The translations under genes and the position numbers were made by a program. Shown piece after piece: positions 9,321 through 21,707 of a stretch of DNA of 64,000 nucleotides; within the stretch, counting starts at the first letter, position 1, and the number at the start of each line of letters is the position of its first letter. Source of the stretch: Cephalopachus bancanus (Eukaryota > Chordata > Mammalia > Primates > Tarsiidae). The notes under the pieces were generated by a model, which saw only the letters and a list, made by a program, of their open reading frames with translations, was not told the origin of the DNA and did not search any database. The DNA is taken from positions 3,224,001 through 3,288,000 of the forward strand of contig JAPVLO010000007.1 of the NCBI GenBank assembly GCA_027257055.1, read 5' to 3'.

Positions 9321-12300
9321 TCCCGACTCGCGGGTTCAGCGAGCCACACACAATAGGGCCGGATCGAGGGGCCTGGGCACACGCCACACAGGCGAGGAAG
9401 GGATATTTTCTGACACCGAAGAAATATAAACAAAAGAAAGTTTAAGGTTCGCGGTGAATTCCCTCCCGCTGTCGGAGCCAGCCGCAATCCCAGCTCTGCG
9501 TTTGGCGGGGTTAGGGTGGCAAGATCGTTATCAGTATTGTTTAAAGAAATGCTAATTAGAAAACGTGTTAGCGAACGGCCCTGCGCGGACACCTTTGAGC
9601 GAGTCCCAGGTGCTTTTGACAGCATCGGTTGTGGCATCTTCCCGTGTGGGGCGCACGCTGTGAATGCGCCTCCATCGCTGCCCTACGGTGCCGGTGCAGG
9701 GCAGTGTTTCCACTCTACCAGAGTGGAAAATAGTTTGCTCACCAAAAGGAAATCTGTGGAAAGGCTTTTCACACGGATGATGAAGCAGACAGTGATGTCT
9801 TATCGTAGCAAAATCCCTCCCTTGGCTTATTTTATAATGGTGTGGCATATTTTGAATGGGAAACATGGGGCACCCATTCTTGCCACTGCAGGAGGGACTC
9901 TGCAAACGGTAAGGAGGAACTGGCATACTGAGTAGGAACTGGCACACTGACCCCTAAGAAGCTAGTTGTTACTTTCGTATCCTTCACTGAAGGGAGGAGG
10001 GGTTGAAAGTTGCTATGAGGTTTCTCTTTAGAGTGGAAGTACCCACTTTGCGGTGCTTATAAAATCCCAAACTCAGACTTGCCTTCTGGCCAACCTGGGG
10101 ACAGCATTGAATTAAGCCTCTCACCGACATTATCCTGGATGCAAGGATTTTTGTCTTGCTTAGATGAGATAATTTCTGTTCGTGTGAACATAAGTTGATC
10201 CCAGGTTCAGACCTTTCCCTGTGTTCAGGGTGGTCACCTGCAGGGCCAGCCACTTGGACAGGTGTGCCAGGTCATCCTGACCCACTGTGCGGGAGATGTC
10301 CCCTGCCCCTCGGTCCTGGGAGTTGTGAGGTAGATAGTGGGAAACAGCGAAGTTGCTCTGAGGATTTTGAGAGAAGGCCCTGGAGTGTGGACACGGTCAT
10401 GGATGCTGTGTTATTTACAAACATTGTTAAAACAAATTAAATCTTGACAGAGTGAACTTTCCAATGCTGTTCTTATGTGGAGTTTTTCAAATTAAGGGAA
10501 ATTGGGCCACTCTGTCCCTGCGGTGTGTGTTTCTGGGACAGTTGTATGGCTCCTGCTCTGTTCTCAAGCAGAGGACTTTGACCAGCCTGGGAGAGCTGAG
10601 GAGACCCATTTAGTGCTTGTGTTCAGACGGCAGCACACACCCGTGAACTTGAGCCTGTGCCTCGTGTTGCCTTACTTCTGTGCTGAGGCTTCTTCTCCAC
10701 TGCTGAGTTGAGGTGGGAGGAGAGTTCTGGAAACCACGGCTCCCTCAGTCCCACACTCGGTGGACCAGCCTCTGCCTCACTCCCGCCCAAGTCTCGTTCT
10801 CATAAAAATGTAGGCGTTTTCTTCTGCTCGAACAACATGTTTTACCTGAGTCTCTTGAGTGATCTTGAGTGGTAGTAGATTAAGAATTTCCCCATGTCTT
10901 TTCTGATTTTTCTAGAGGTTAAAAAAAAGAATTCCCCTGTGAATCTGTCCCTTCTTCTGGGGGAAAAAAGATTCTTCTTGTTACTACAAGTTTGCTTGAA
11001 TGACCTGATGCCTAGGAATAAATGGATGATTAAAAATCTCTATTAAGGCCAATGACTTATTTCAGGCTTTCAAATATGCCATCTTGTCCTGATCACGGTT
11101 CTCCTGTCCTCAGCTGGGGTTCTGGCTTTGGCATGGCCAGTTCTGGCCATGAGCTTGTGCAGAGCACTGGGGTCCTGGGCCTGGGGTCAATGGGTTTCTC
11201 CTTCTCTGTCATTCTTTCTTAGACATGTTGAGTGTACAGACTCAGGTTTGGTGTTCCAGCTTACCAGTGGTGGCAGGTGTGCCCTGTGGTATTGTTTGCA
11301 GATTGAAAAGAGAAAGAATCTTTTTTAACAAACTAAAAAGTTGCTCTATTGAAAGATAAAAACAAGCAAAACCTGTCAAATTTGGACTGAGTATGATTTA
11401 TGCAAAGTCTTCTGTTGATTAGTTGAGTATCAGTAATTTTAAAATCTAAATCTAGCTCTAATTTAGATTTAAAAATTACTAAGCACTTTAAACATCATTA
11501 TTTGAATTAAAAATTGCCACCCTAGGTATTTTATAATAGAAAGTTGAGGATCTTTAGTGTATTTTTCGAAAGCATTTACAGAGCTTTTGTGTTTTGACAG
11601 ATGTGTTTTCTGAGTCATATTAAACAGACCTTCCAGAGTTTCCCATTCATGACTATTCCTTGGTGTTACTGAGGACCTGCTAGGGACTAGCATTTAGACC
11701 AGGTTGGGGACAAAGTTCCTGCAGAGGGGCCAGTGTTCTGTTGGGTTGGGGACACATAAGAGCCGCTGAAGTGACCCGATGGGGTGACAAGGCTGGTGAG
11801 TGGCAGCACCGAGAGTTTGGAGGAGGACATGTAGACCACTGCGGGGAGGGACACCAGGTTTACAGATGACTTGAGGGGAAGTGAGTCCACTCAGACCCCG
11901 CCCCAGCATGGGCCCCAGTGCTGGGTCGCCAGCTACCCAGAGAGAATCGTATTCTTGCCTCTACTTTTTGGAGTGTATGTTGCTGGTGGAGAGCAGGGCA
12001 GTGTCCAAGGAGGCTTGTGGGCACTGTGGGGGTTGGTGTGAGGGTTGAGGTTCAGGGGCTCCTTCCCAGGCTGTGTCAGTACACGTAGCTCCTTCCTGAG
12101 TACACTGGTGGTCTTCTTGGAAAAGTCACTGTCATTGCTCCTTCATGCACCCTGGTGTGCCCAGGCTCCTCCCCCTGCTCTTCCTATTGCATCCCTGACT
12201 TACTAATGTCTCCATCATCTTCAGTTGCCTACAGAATGGAAAAGATGCATGTGTGTGAATGATTGATTTTAGAATGTCTTCATTTTCATAAAGGCTGGAC
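9321..12300. other. Intron 1 single-copy DNA next to the CpG island
   Basis: Contains no repeat I recognise. The part at 9500-9570 carries AT-rich motifs (GTTATCAGTATTG, GCTAATTAG) beside CpGs and could be regulatory; the rest shows nothing specific. Confidence 0.5.
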
Positions 12301-12302
12301 AG

Positions 12303-13679
<1,377 letters not shown>

Positions 13680-13966
13680 GTATTTTTATTTCTATTTTTG
13701 AGTCAGAGTCTCACTCTGTCACCCAGGCTGGAATGCAGTGCCATGCTCATGGCTACCGCAGCCTCAGGCTGCTGGGCTCAGGCGATCCTTCAAGTAGCTG
13801 GAACCACAGATGTGTACCACCACACCTGGCTAATTTATTGATTTATTGTAGAGACGAGGTCTTGCCAAGTTGCCCAGGCTGGTCTCAAACCCCTGAGCTC
13901 AGGCAGTTCTTTCACCTCTGCCTCCCAAAGTGCTGGGATGACAGGCCTGAGCCACTGCACCTGGCC
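13680..13966 (-). mobile_element. Alu
   Basis: Antisense dimer with GATTTATTGTAGAGACGAGG and GAGCCACTGCACCTGGCC; starts with a degenerate T-rich tail. Confidence 0.92.
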
Positions 13967-14044
13967 CCATTTAAAGTACTGTAGCATGTGAATGGCAGGA
14001 CCATTTTCTTTAGAAGGTTCAAAGCTAACATAGGAACTGTTACC

Positions 14045-14242
14045 ACAGCTCACTGCAACCTCAAACTCCGGGGCTCAGGTAATCCTTCTGTCTCAATCTC
14101 TCATGTAGCTAGGACTACAGGTGACGCCATACCCAGCTAATTTTTAAAATTTTTTGTAGAGACAGGGTCTTGTCGTATTGTCCAGGCTGGCCTTGATCTC
14201 CTGGGCTCAAGTGATCCTCCTGTCAGGACCTCCCAAAGTCTT
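14045..14242 (-). mobile_element. AluJ-like fragment
   Basis: Antisense, lacking the T-run end and the 5' end; the middle ATTTTTTGTAGAGACAGGGT is clear. Confidence 0.85.
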
Positions 14243-14811
14243 GTGGGGAGCCCATTCCTTGTTTGACATCTCCTCTTAAAAACAGGAAATGAAGCCATCC
14301 TGCAGACCATGTCCACACAAAGCTCTGAGAGGACAGAGGTCCGGAAGGGAATTAGGCAGAGGAAGACTTGGAAGACAGAAATGAAAGTGGTTGTTCTGGC
14401 AGTTGGCGCTGCAGTTGCAGTGTCTCAGCGGGTCATCTTTTGGTTGTCATCTAGAATTCCAAGACTCACCTCAGGGTCCACTCCCTTACATGTCACGCTA
14501 GTCAGAATGGACTGTATCCCCTCCCTGTATGCGTACCTGATGGCAGGTACCATTCTGTCTCTCCTAAACAGCCGCATTGACTCAATGGTTCATCTTCTAG
14601 TGGACACATCTTCAAATCCAGGGATGGGAGGGCCAGGGAGCAGTTAATCCAGGGTGGGGCTGAGCCCACCTTGGTGGCCAGTCAGAGCACCTGTCACGCT
14701 TAGAGTACAACAGGTCTTCCGTGGTCCTCTTGAGCCCAAGAGCCTCCAAATCCCACAGCCCGGTTTTGTGTGTGTATACATGTCAGCTCTGGGGAATTTC
14801 CAAAACTTTCT
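14243..14811. other. Intron 1 DNA, nothing recognised
   Basis: Short single-copy interval between two Alus, no supported feature. Confidence 0.5.
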
Positions 14812-15126
14812 TTTTTGAATTTTTTAAATTAAAAAAAAATTTTGTTAAGAGAGAGGGTCTGGCTTTGTTGCCCAGGCTGTAGTATAGTGGCACGATCACA
14901 GCTCACAGTAACCTTGAACTCCAGGGTTCACGCAGTCCTCCCACCTCAGCCTCCCATATACCTTGAACTATAGGTGCCACCATACCCAGCTAATTTTTTT
15001 ATTTTTTGTAGAGCGGGGTCTTGCCATGTTGCCCAGGCTGGTCTTGATCTCCTGGGCTCAAGTGGTCTTCCTGCCTCGGCCTTTCCAAAGTGTTGGAATT
15101 ACAGTCGTGAGTAACTGCACCCAGTC
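14812..15126 (-). mobile_element. AluJ-like SINE
   Basis: Antisense dimer from a degenerate T/A tail to CTGCACCCAGTC. Confidence 0.9.
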
Positions 15127-15831
15127 ATTTCCAGAGCTTTCAACACACTCTCATTTGGAGCCTGACACCCCAAAAAGGTTAGGTCCCATTGGTGAATGAA
15201 TGTTTTGGGGGGTTATTTGAGAGCAGTCAAACTTAGGAAGGTTGAACTTGTGCTCTGTCATGTGTTCCTTGCTCTCATAGCTGCCCCCAAACCCATGGAA
15301 CTACTCTGAGTGCAGCTATGCCAGCTGGTGTTGCATGTTCCATGCTTTCTGCCTGTCCCAGGTATGTGTGTTGATTCCACTTGCTCATTGCTTCCTTCAT
15401 CAGTTTCCGGGATGTCAATCTTAATAATTCACTGTTGAGTAAAAGTACAGTGGTGACTTTTCCTGAAAGAACTTTCCTGGATAAGGGGTAAAGGTGTACG
15501 TCCTTGCAGTGTGCCTAGTGAGTCTGGGGCTTCCTGGCTAAAAAGGGCTTGTGGTGGGCTGTGGGGGGAGAGGGGCTTATGCTCTGGAATGGTTGGTGAC
15601 GTTACAAAAGGGCTGTTTTCTGTGATTTGAAATAATAATCACTGACCATATGTTCATTTTTAATGTTTGATTTTTGGGGGGAAACAGGGAGTTGGGTTAG
15701 TTAAAACCACACAGATGCTTATTAAACAATAGCTAATGTTCTTGGCCAAAGTGAATGAAACATTTTAGGTGAATGTCACTGTTTGTAGTCCCTTAAGTAT
15801 TTCTGTTTAGCATTATATTATTGAAAATGTA
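15127..15831. other. Intron 1 DNA, nothing recognised
   Basis: About 0.7 kb of AT-richer sequence without a recognisable repeat or gene. Confidence 0.5.
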
Positions 15832-15976
15832 AGCTGGGCATGGTAGCACGCATCTGTATTTCTGGCTACTTGGAAGACTGAGGCTGAAGGATCACAGGAG
15901 TCCAGCAGGTCAAGGCTGTGGTAGCTGTGAGTGTGCCATTGCACTCCAGCCTGGGTGACAGAGTGAGACTCCAACT

Positions 15977-16011
<35 letters not shown>
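15832..16011 (+). mobile_element. Alu right arm with (AAAAG)n tail
   Basis: Sense right monomer with GGGTGACAGAGTGAGACTCC, then an A run and four AAAAG units. Confidence 0.9.
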
Positions 16012-16032
16012 TGTCCCATGACCGATCCATTG
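16012..16032 (+). repeat. 21-nt templated filler, copy of 16726-16746
   Basis: These 21 bases at the junction of two Alu pieces are identical to the single-copy sequence 714 bp downstream (TGTCCCATGACCGATCCATT plus G). Confidence 0.9.
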
Positions 16033-16152
16033 CCTGCCTGTAGTCCCAGCTACTTAGCAGACTGAGGTGGGAGGATTACTTGAATCTAGGAGTTCAAGGC
16101 CAACCTGGGCAACATAGCAAGACTCTGTCCCTAAAATATAAAAATAAAAAAA
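16033..16152 (+). mobile_element. Alu internal fragment
   Basis: Starts inside an Alu at CCTGCCTGTAGTCCCAGC and continues through an AluJ-like arm to an AT-rich tail. Confidence 0.8.
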
Positions 16153-16442
16153 ATTTTTTTTTTTGAGTTGGAGTCTCACTCTGTCACCCAGACTGGAGTG
16201 CAGTGGCCGCTCCCGGCCACTGCAGCCTCAACCTGCTGGGCTCCAGTGATCCTTCCGCCTCAGCCTTCCAAGTAGCTGGAACTACAGGCGCGCGCTACCA
16301 CGCCCGGCTAATTTTTTATTTATTGTAGAGATGAGGTCTCGCCAGGTTGCCCAGGTGGGTCTCGAACCCGCAGGCTCAGGCAATCCACTCACCTCGGCCT
16401 CCCAAAGCACGGGATTACAGGTTGAGCCACCGAGCCTGGCCA
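16153..16442 (-). mobile_element. Alu, young family
   Basis: Antisense full-length copy ending GAGCCACCGAGCCTGGCC. CpGs are retained (CTCCCGGCC, GGCGCGCGC), a sign of youth. Confidence 0.94.
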
Positions 16443-17559
16443 AAAAAATAAAAATTTTTAAAAAGTGTGCCTGTTTGCTATCTGTCATCTCTTTTGCTTT
16501 CTCTTTTAGATTTTACGTGGGTCACTCCATGCATTGAAAGTTTGGATGTTTTTCATGAGGAAATGATTGTTTTCCATTGTCTGTGGTTATGTAGAAACAC
16601 ACCGACGCTATTTCATTGCTTTTATTGTAGTTGTATGAAGACTTTTGTTCTTTAATGTCAGGGTGTTTTGAATAACTTCTCAGAGGTCATTAGTAGACAC
16701 CACTTGACTGGGACGGTAGAACACGTGTCCCATGACCGATCCATTGGGCAGCTGAACAGCATAGTTGTCTGGGTTTGTTTAGACTGTCCCTACTATTTTT
16801 CACATGTATTGGCAGAAAGAGAAAGGTGTCGAGAGGGGACACTCACTCTGGCATCTTTCAGTTATGTAGCTTTCACAGGTGCTCATGGAATTTGACTAGC
16901 TGATGCCGTAACATTTGAGGGATTGTAAAGTGACCTGTTAAATCCTTCTCTCCTGCTGCTCTGGCCTCTTGGTCATTGTTGTTTCTGCTTTTTTCAGTGT
17001 GGGAAGGTCTCAGGAGAAGGCAGGTTGAAAGGTTCCAACGTGTTATGTTTTGAGTGTCTGAGGCAAGGCCCTCACCTAGAGCAGAGCCATGAGCACTTGC
17101 AGACGTGCTTCAGGTGTGCTGAAGGTGGGGTGGGGAGGGGTGGTACTGGAAGCACCCCTTAGTTCTGGGTGGGGATGGCTGGGACTCAGGATGTGCCTGG
17201 GAGAGCCCATGGGTGGGTGTTATGCTCTACCTGTGCACTCTTGGCATTTGCTTCATGATTTATATGGTCTCATTTTTACTTAAACTGACTTTTGCTTTGC
17301 TGTAAGAAGGAAGAGTATGCATGAATCATGAATTTGATGTCGTGGTTGTGTTTTTCTTGATAATGCTGAAACTAACACACTCCTGGTAGGGTGCAGCCTT
17401 TTCCTGTGAGATGGCCAGAGCCCATCCCTGCTGCTGGCCTGACCCACCCCCGGGGGCTCTGTCTGTGGCGTGGCTTGTGCTGCCTCTTGCCAAGGCCATG
17501 GCTGCCTTCCTCTGAAGCAGTCCATCTGGTGGGGATCATGACTGGACTCGGGTGCAGCC
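16443..17559. other. Intron 1 DNA, nothing recognised
   Basis: Single-copy sequence. Holds the presumed source (16726-16746) of the 21-nt filler. Confidence 0.5.
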
Positions 17560-18135
17560 GAGGGGTTCTGGGTTCTTGGCTAAAAACAGCCAAGGTTTAT
17601 TCGTTTGCATTCTGGAGGCTGAAGTCCAGCATCAAGGTGTGACAGAGCCGCACAGCCTACCACTGCTCTATGGAAGAGTCCTCCTGCCTCTCCAGCTTTA
17701 GGCATTTGGCAATTCCTGCATCCCTTGGCTTATGGACGTGTCCAGCCTCTGCATCCATCCACTCCCTCCCTCCAGCCTCTGCTTCTCACCAGCCTCTCCT
17801 TCCCTCCAGCCTCTCCCTCCCTCCAGCCTCTCCCTCCCTCCAGCGTTTCCCTCCCTCCAACCTCAGCCTCCCTCCAGCCTCTGCCACCAGCCTCTGCCTC
17901 CCTCCAGCCTCTGCCTCCAGCCTCTGCCGCCCTCCAGCCTCTGCCTATGTGTGTGTCTGCATTCAAATTTTTTCCTTTTAATTTTTTAACGCACACTTGT
18001 CCTGTTGGTTGAGGGCCCACCATGATCCATCAAGAGCTCATCTTCACTTGGTTATATCTGCTAAGGCCCTATTTCCAAATAAGATCACATGAGCAGGTAC
18101 TGTGGATTAGAACTTCAGGACACAACTCAGCCCTT
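17560..18135 (-). mobile_element. MLT1-like MaLR LTR, antisense, internally expanded
   Basis: The order TTGCATTCTGGAGGCTGAAG, CCAGCATCAAGGTGTG, GGCATTTGGCAATTCCT, CCCTATTTCCAAATAAGATC and GTACTGTGGATTAGAACTTC follows an antisense MLT1-type LTR. A pyrimidine minisatellite interrupts its middle, and its terminal segment continues into the 57-bp array. Confidence 0.7.
17738..17946. repeat. Pyrimidine-rich minisatellite (about 17-bp unit)
   Basis: About a dozen imperfect repeats of CCTCCCTCCAGCCTCTG on a CCTCTGC theme. One strand is almost pure pyrimidine. It sits in the LTR where related copies have a short CTCTGCCTC-type stretch. Confidence 0.92.
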
Positions 18136-19285
18136 AAGATCACATGTGTGGGTAACAACGGGTTAGGACTTCAGGAGACACAACTCAGTCCCTAAGGTCA
18201 CATGTGCAGGTAACATGGATTAGGACTTTGGGTGACACAATTAAGCCCTAAAGTCACATGTGCAGGTAGCACAGGTTAGGACTTCAGGATGCACAATTCA
18301 ACTCCAGGTCATATGTACAGGTTACATGGGTTTGGACTTCAGGATACACAATTCAAACCTAAGGTCACATGTGCAAGTAACATGGGCGAAGACTTCAGGA
18401 CACACAACTCAGCCCCTAAGGTCACATGTGCAGGTAACATGGATTAGGACTTCAGGGAACACAATTCAGCTCCTAAGGTTATGACGGCTGACTGCCGCCT
18501 CAGCTGTCAAACTCAGCAGCGTCAAGGGTACAGCTGACGCTATGACAGGGGACAGCTAAGGTCACTTGTGCAGGTAACACAGGTGAGGACCACAGGACAC
18601 ACAACTCAGCCCTAGGTCACTTGTGCAAATAATATGGGTTAGGATTTCAAGATATACAATTCAAATCTAAGGTCACATGTGCAGGTAACATGGGTTAGGA
18701 CTTCAGGATGCACAAATCAACTCTAGGTCCCATGTGCAGGTTACATGGGTTAGGAATTCAGGGGACACAATTCAGTCCCTAAGATCACATGTTCAGGTAA
18801 CATGGGTTAGGACCTCAGGATGCACAATCCAACCCTAGGTCACATATGCAGATAACATGGGTTAGGACTTCAGGACACACAATTTAACCGTATGTCACAT
18901 GTGCAGGTAATGTGGGTTAAGATTTCAGGACACACAATTCAGCCATAGGTCACATGTGCAGGTAACATGTGTTAAGACTTCGGGACACACATCTCAGCCT
19001 CTAAGGTCACATGTGTAGGTAACACGGGTTAGGACTTCACAACACAGCCTGGCCCCTAAAGTCACATGTGCAGGTGGCACAGTTTAGGACTTCAGGACAC
19101 ACAATTTAACCTAAGTCACATGCACAGGTAACATGGATTAGGACTTCAGGATACACAATTCAGCCCTTAAGGTTACACGTGCAGTTAACACAGGTTAGGA
19201 CTTAAGGACACACAATTCAACCCTAGGTCACATGTGCAGGTAACATGGGTTAGGGCTTCTGGGCCCATAACTCAGCCCAACACTG
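18070..19285. repeat. Minisatellite, about 57-bp unit, about 20 copies
   Basis: Twenty units of the type GGTCACATGTGCAGGTAACA, then TGGGTTAGGACTTCAGGACA, then CACAATTCAGCCCCTAA, with 5-20% divergence and one 78-bp interruption at 18480-18557. The first unit is continuous with the LTR, and each unit resembles the LTR's terminal segment with an internal deletion of about 17 bp. A single-copy version of the ancestral sequence survives at 30290-30380. Confidence 0.93.
18480..18557 (+). repeat. 78-bp inverted copy of flank, inside the array
   Basis: The reverse complement matches 19365-19442 at 72 of 78 positions. It is inserted at the CCTAAGG boundary between array units 7 and 8, with TAAGG present on both sides. 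Confidence 0.92.
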
Positions 19286-19364
19286 TGGGAGCTGTCATTT
19301 CTTGACAGGTCTTCCACACACATTTCTCATCCCAGTCCTTATTGAGGCTTCTCTGGGCATCACC

Positions 19365-19442
19365 AACTGTCCCCTGTGATAGTGTCAGCCGTACCCTTGA
19401 CGCTGCTGAATTTGACAGCTGAGGCGGCAGTCAGCCATCATA
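19365..19442 (-). repeat. Flank partner of the 78-bp inverted repeat
   Basis: Located 80 bp past the array end in otherwise single-copy DNA, so it is likely the parent of the copy inside the array. Confidence 0.92.
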
Positions 19443-19687
19443 GCCAAAGTATTGCCTAATGCACCCTGCCGGCATGCACACTGCCCACCCCTATGGCAGA
19501 GGCTCTTAGCCTGGGCACACAGTGGCTCACAGGGCCTGTGCTGGGCAGGGACTGTGAGAACACTGACAGAAGTGCCTTGAGCATCCCTCCCAGCGATGTG
19601 AACTTGCAGCTGCCTAGGAGAGAAATAACACAGGGTGACGGGGGTGGGGGTGATGAGGGGATTAGGCACTTTTCCCCCTCTGCCTAT

Positions 19688-19942
19688 GCGGGAGTGCAGT
19701 GCCAGGATCATAGCTCCCTGCAGCTTCAATCTTCTGGGCTCAAGTGATCCTCCTGCCTCAGCATCCTGAATAGTTAGAACTACAGGTATGCCACCATGCC
19801 CAGCTAATTTTTTAATTTTTGTGGAGGTGAGGTCTTGCTGTGCTGCCCAGGCTAGTCTTGAACTCCTGGGCTCAAGTGATCCTCCTGCCTCAGCCTCCCC
19901 TGTAGCTGGGAGTATAGGTGTGGGTCACCATGCTTGGCTAGG
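19688..19942 (-). mobile_element. Alu, lacking its tail end
   Basis: Antisense dimer beginning within the right arm (GGAGTGCAGTGCCAGGATCA) and ending CACCATGCTTGGCT. Confidence 0.88.
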
Positions 19943-20668
19943 ATCAGGCTCTCTTGAGTGAGATAGTGGAGGTGGAGCCAAGGGCGTCTGAGTGGGCAGC
20001 TGAAGTATGGCAGCCGCTCCTGCCTCCCTATCTGCAGCAGGATGTGGGGCCTTCCCCAGACACTCCTGCCTACCTTGCTCCTTGCACCTGTGCCCTCCTA
20101 TCCTGCCAGATCGGACCTGGATCTTGGGCTTCTCTCTCCCTCAGTAGCCAGTGAGACCCAGCCCCTTTCGGACCAGAGCTTTATTGCTTCCAGTGAGGTC
20201 ACTGGAGAAAGAAGGATAGCAGCAGGTGCAATGTAACCGTCCCTATTTGGAAACACTTGATTTGTGCTGCAGTGACCTGTGGGGCTGTAACATACCTGGT
20301 GCCATGGTGAAGCAGTGGGTTGGACTCTCCTTGTGCTGAGGTAGCGCCGCCAAGGCCAAGGGTACCCCGAGGTGCCGCAGTGGCCATGGTGAGATGTGGA
20401 GATGGACTTGTTACCCACAGTCAGACCCCTGAGATCCAGGCTCACTGTAGCCCTTGGGGAGGGCCACCCCTGAATAACGGCCTCACCTGATGGAGGATGA
20501 GGCACGCCGCCACCGACTTGGACAGATTCAGTGGGGACAGGGCTGCCAGATGGATACTAGGTCAGATACTCTGACAGTGTTTGCATCGTTTGATTACACA
20601 TTTCCCCAATTTCGTGAAAATTATGTCATTCTCTTATAACCCAATTATGTTTTTAAAAATGTATTTTG
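19943..20668. other. Intron 1 DNA, nothing recognised
   Basis: GC-rich single-copy interval; short overlapping open frames only. Confidence 0.5.
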
Positions 20669-20795
20669 GGGCCAGACACAGTGGCTCATACCTGTAATCT
20701 CAGCACTTTTGGAGGCCAGAGCAAGAGGGTCACTTGAGGCCAGGAGCTTGAGACCAACCTGGGCAACATCATGAGATCCCAGCTCTAACTTATTT
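20669..20795 (+). mobile_element. Free left Alu monomer-like copy
   Basis: One arm only: GGCCAGACACAGTGGCTCAT through GAGACCAACCTGGGCAACAT. Resembles FLAM or a truncated Alu. Confidence 0.8.
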
Positions 20796-21403
20796 TGAAA
20801 GTTTCAAATGTATGTATAATTAGAGTAAATGTCCCCATCACCCAGCTATTGATAATTCCTGGTGGTCTCCCCTCTTGTTTTATTTATCTCCCTTGTTGTT
20901 TTTTCTGGAGTACCTTAAAGCACCTCTCAGGCATTTAGTGCCACCCTCAAGTGCTTTGCCATGTGGCTGACACACATCAGGCACCCAACAACACGTCCTC
21001 GGTGTCACTGATGCCCAGGTTGGGCCTGGTGTTCCTGGACTGTGCCATGTGCATTTGTGCTGTCAGTGTGTGAATGTCAGAGCTGGGGCGAGGCTCATGC
21101 GCTGCATGTGGGATGGGGCCCCCCAAACATCATTCATTCTCTGAATGTCCCCTCTTGGCTTAATGCTGCTTGTTGGAGGATTGGAGTTGTCAGTTATGTA
21201 GACTTTCCCTGTGGTATCTGGCTGGTTACATCCTTGTGACCTTGAGCAGGTGCCTGAGCTCTCGGGAGAGGCTCCTGGGCTAAGACATGCCTGTCCCGGG
21301 CAGGAGTGGGGTGGCGGGGGGAGCCATTGCTCTGATGTGCTCTGATGTGGAATTTCCCACGTGACATATTTTAAAGCACTCGGTTTCTGTATTTTAGTGC
21401 CTA
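20796..21403. other. Intron 1 DNA, possible old LINE remnant
   Basis: 20800-20960 has the feel of an old LINE fragment but I cannot name it. The rest shows nothing. Confidence 0.35.
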
Positions 21404-21696
21404 CTTTTTTTTTTTTGAGTTGGAGTCTCACTCTGTTGCCCAGACTGGAGTGCAGTGGCCACTCCTGGCCACCGCAGCCTCGACCTGCTGGGCTCCGGCG
21501 ATCCTTCCGCCTCAGCCTTCCAAGTAGCTGGAACTACAGGCGCATGCTACCACGCCTGGCTCATTTTTTGATTTATTGTAGAGATGTGGTCTCGCCAAGT
21601 TGTCCAGGCAGGTCACGAACCCGCGGGCTCAGGCAATCCACTCACCTCGGCCTCCCGAAGTGCTGGGATTACAGGCTGAGCCACCGAGCCCAGCCT
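21404..21696 (-). mobile_element. Alu, young family
   Basis: Antisense full-length copy with retained CpGs and GGCTGAGCCACCGAGCCCAG. An apparent target duplication, TAGTGCCTACTT, lies on both sides (about 21394 and 21696). Confidence 0.94.
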
Positions 21697-21707
21697 AGTG
21701 CCTACTT

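Noticed and set aside
18070..19285. CRISPR-like array
   Set aside because: Units are contiguous without unique spacers, diverged and derived from an LTR end in a vertebrate genome.
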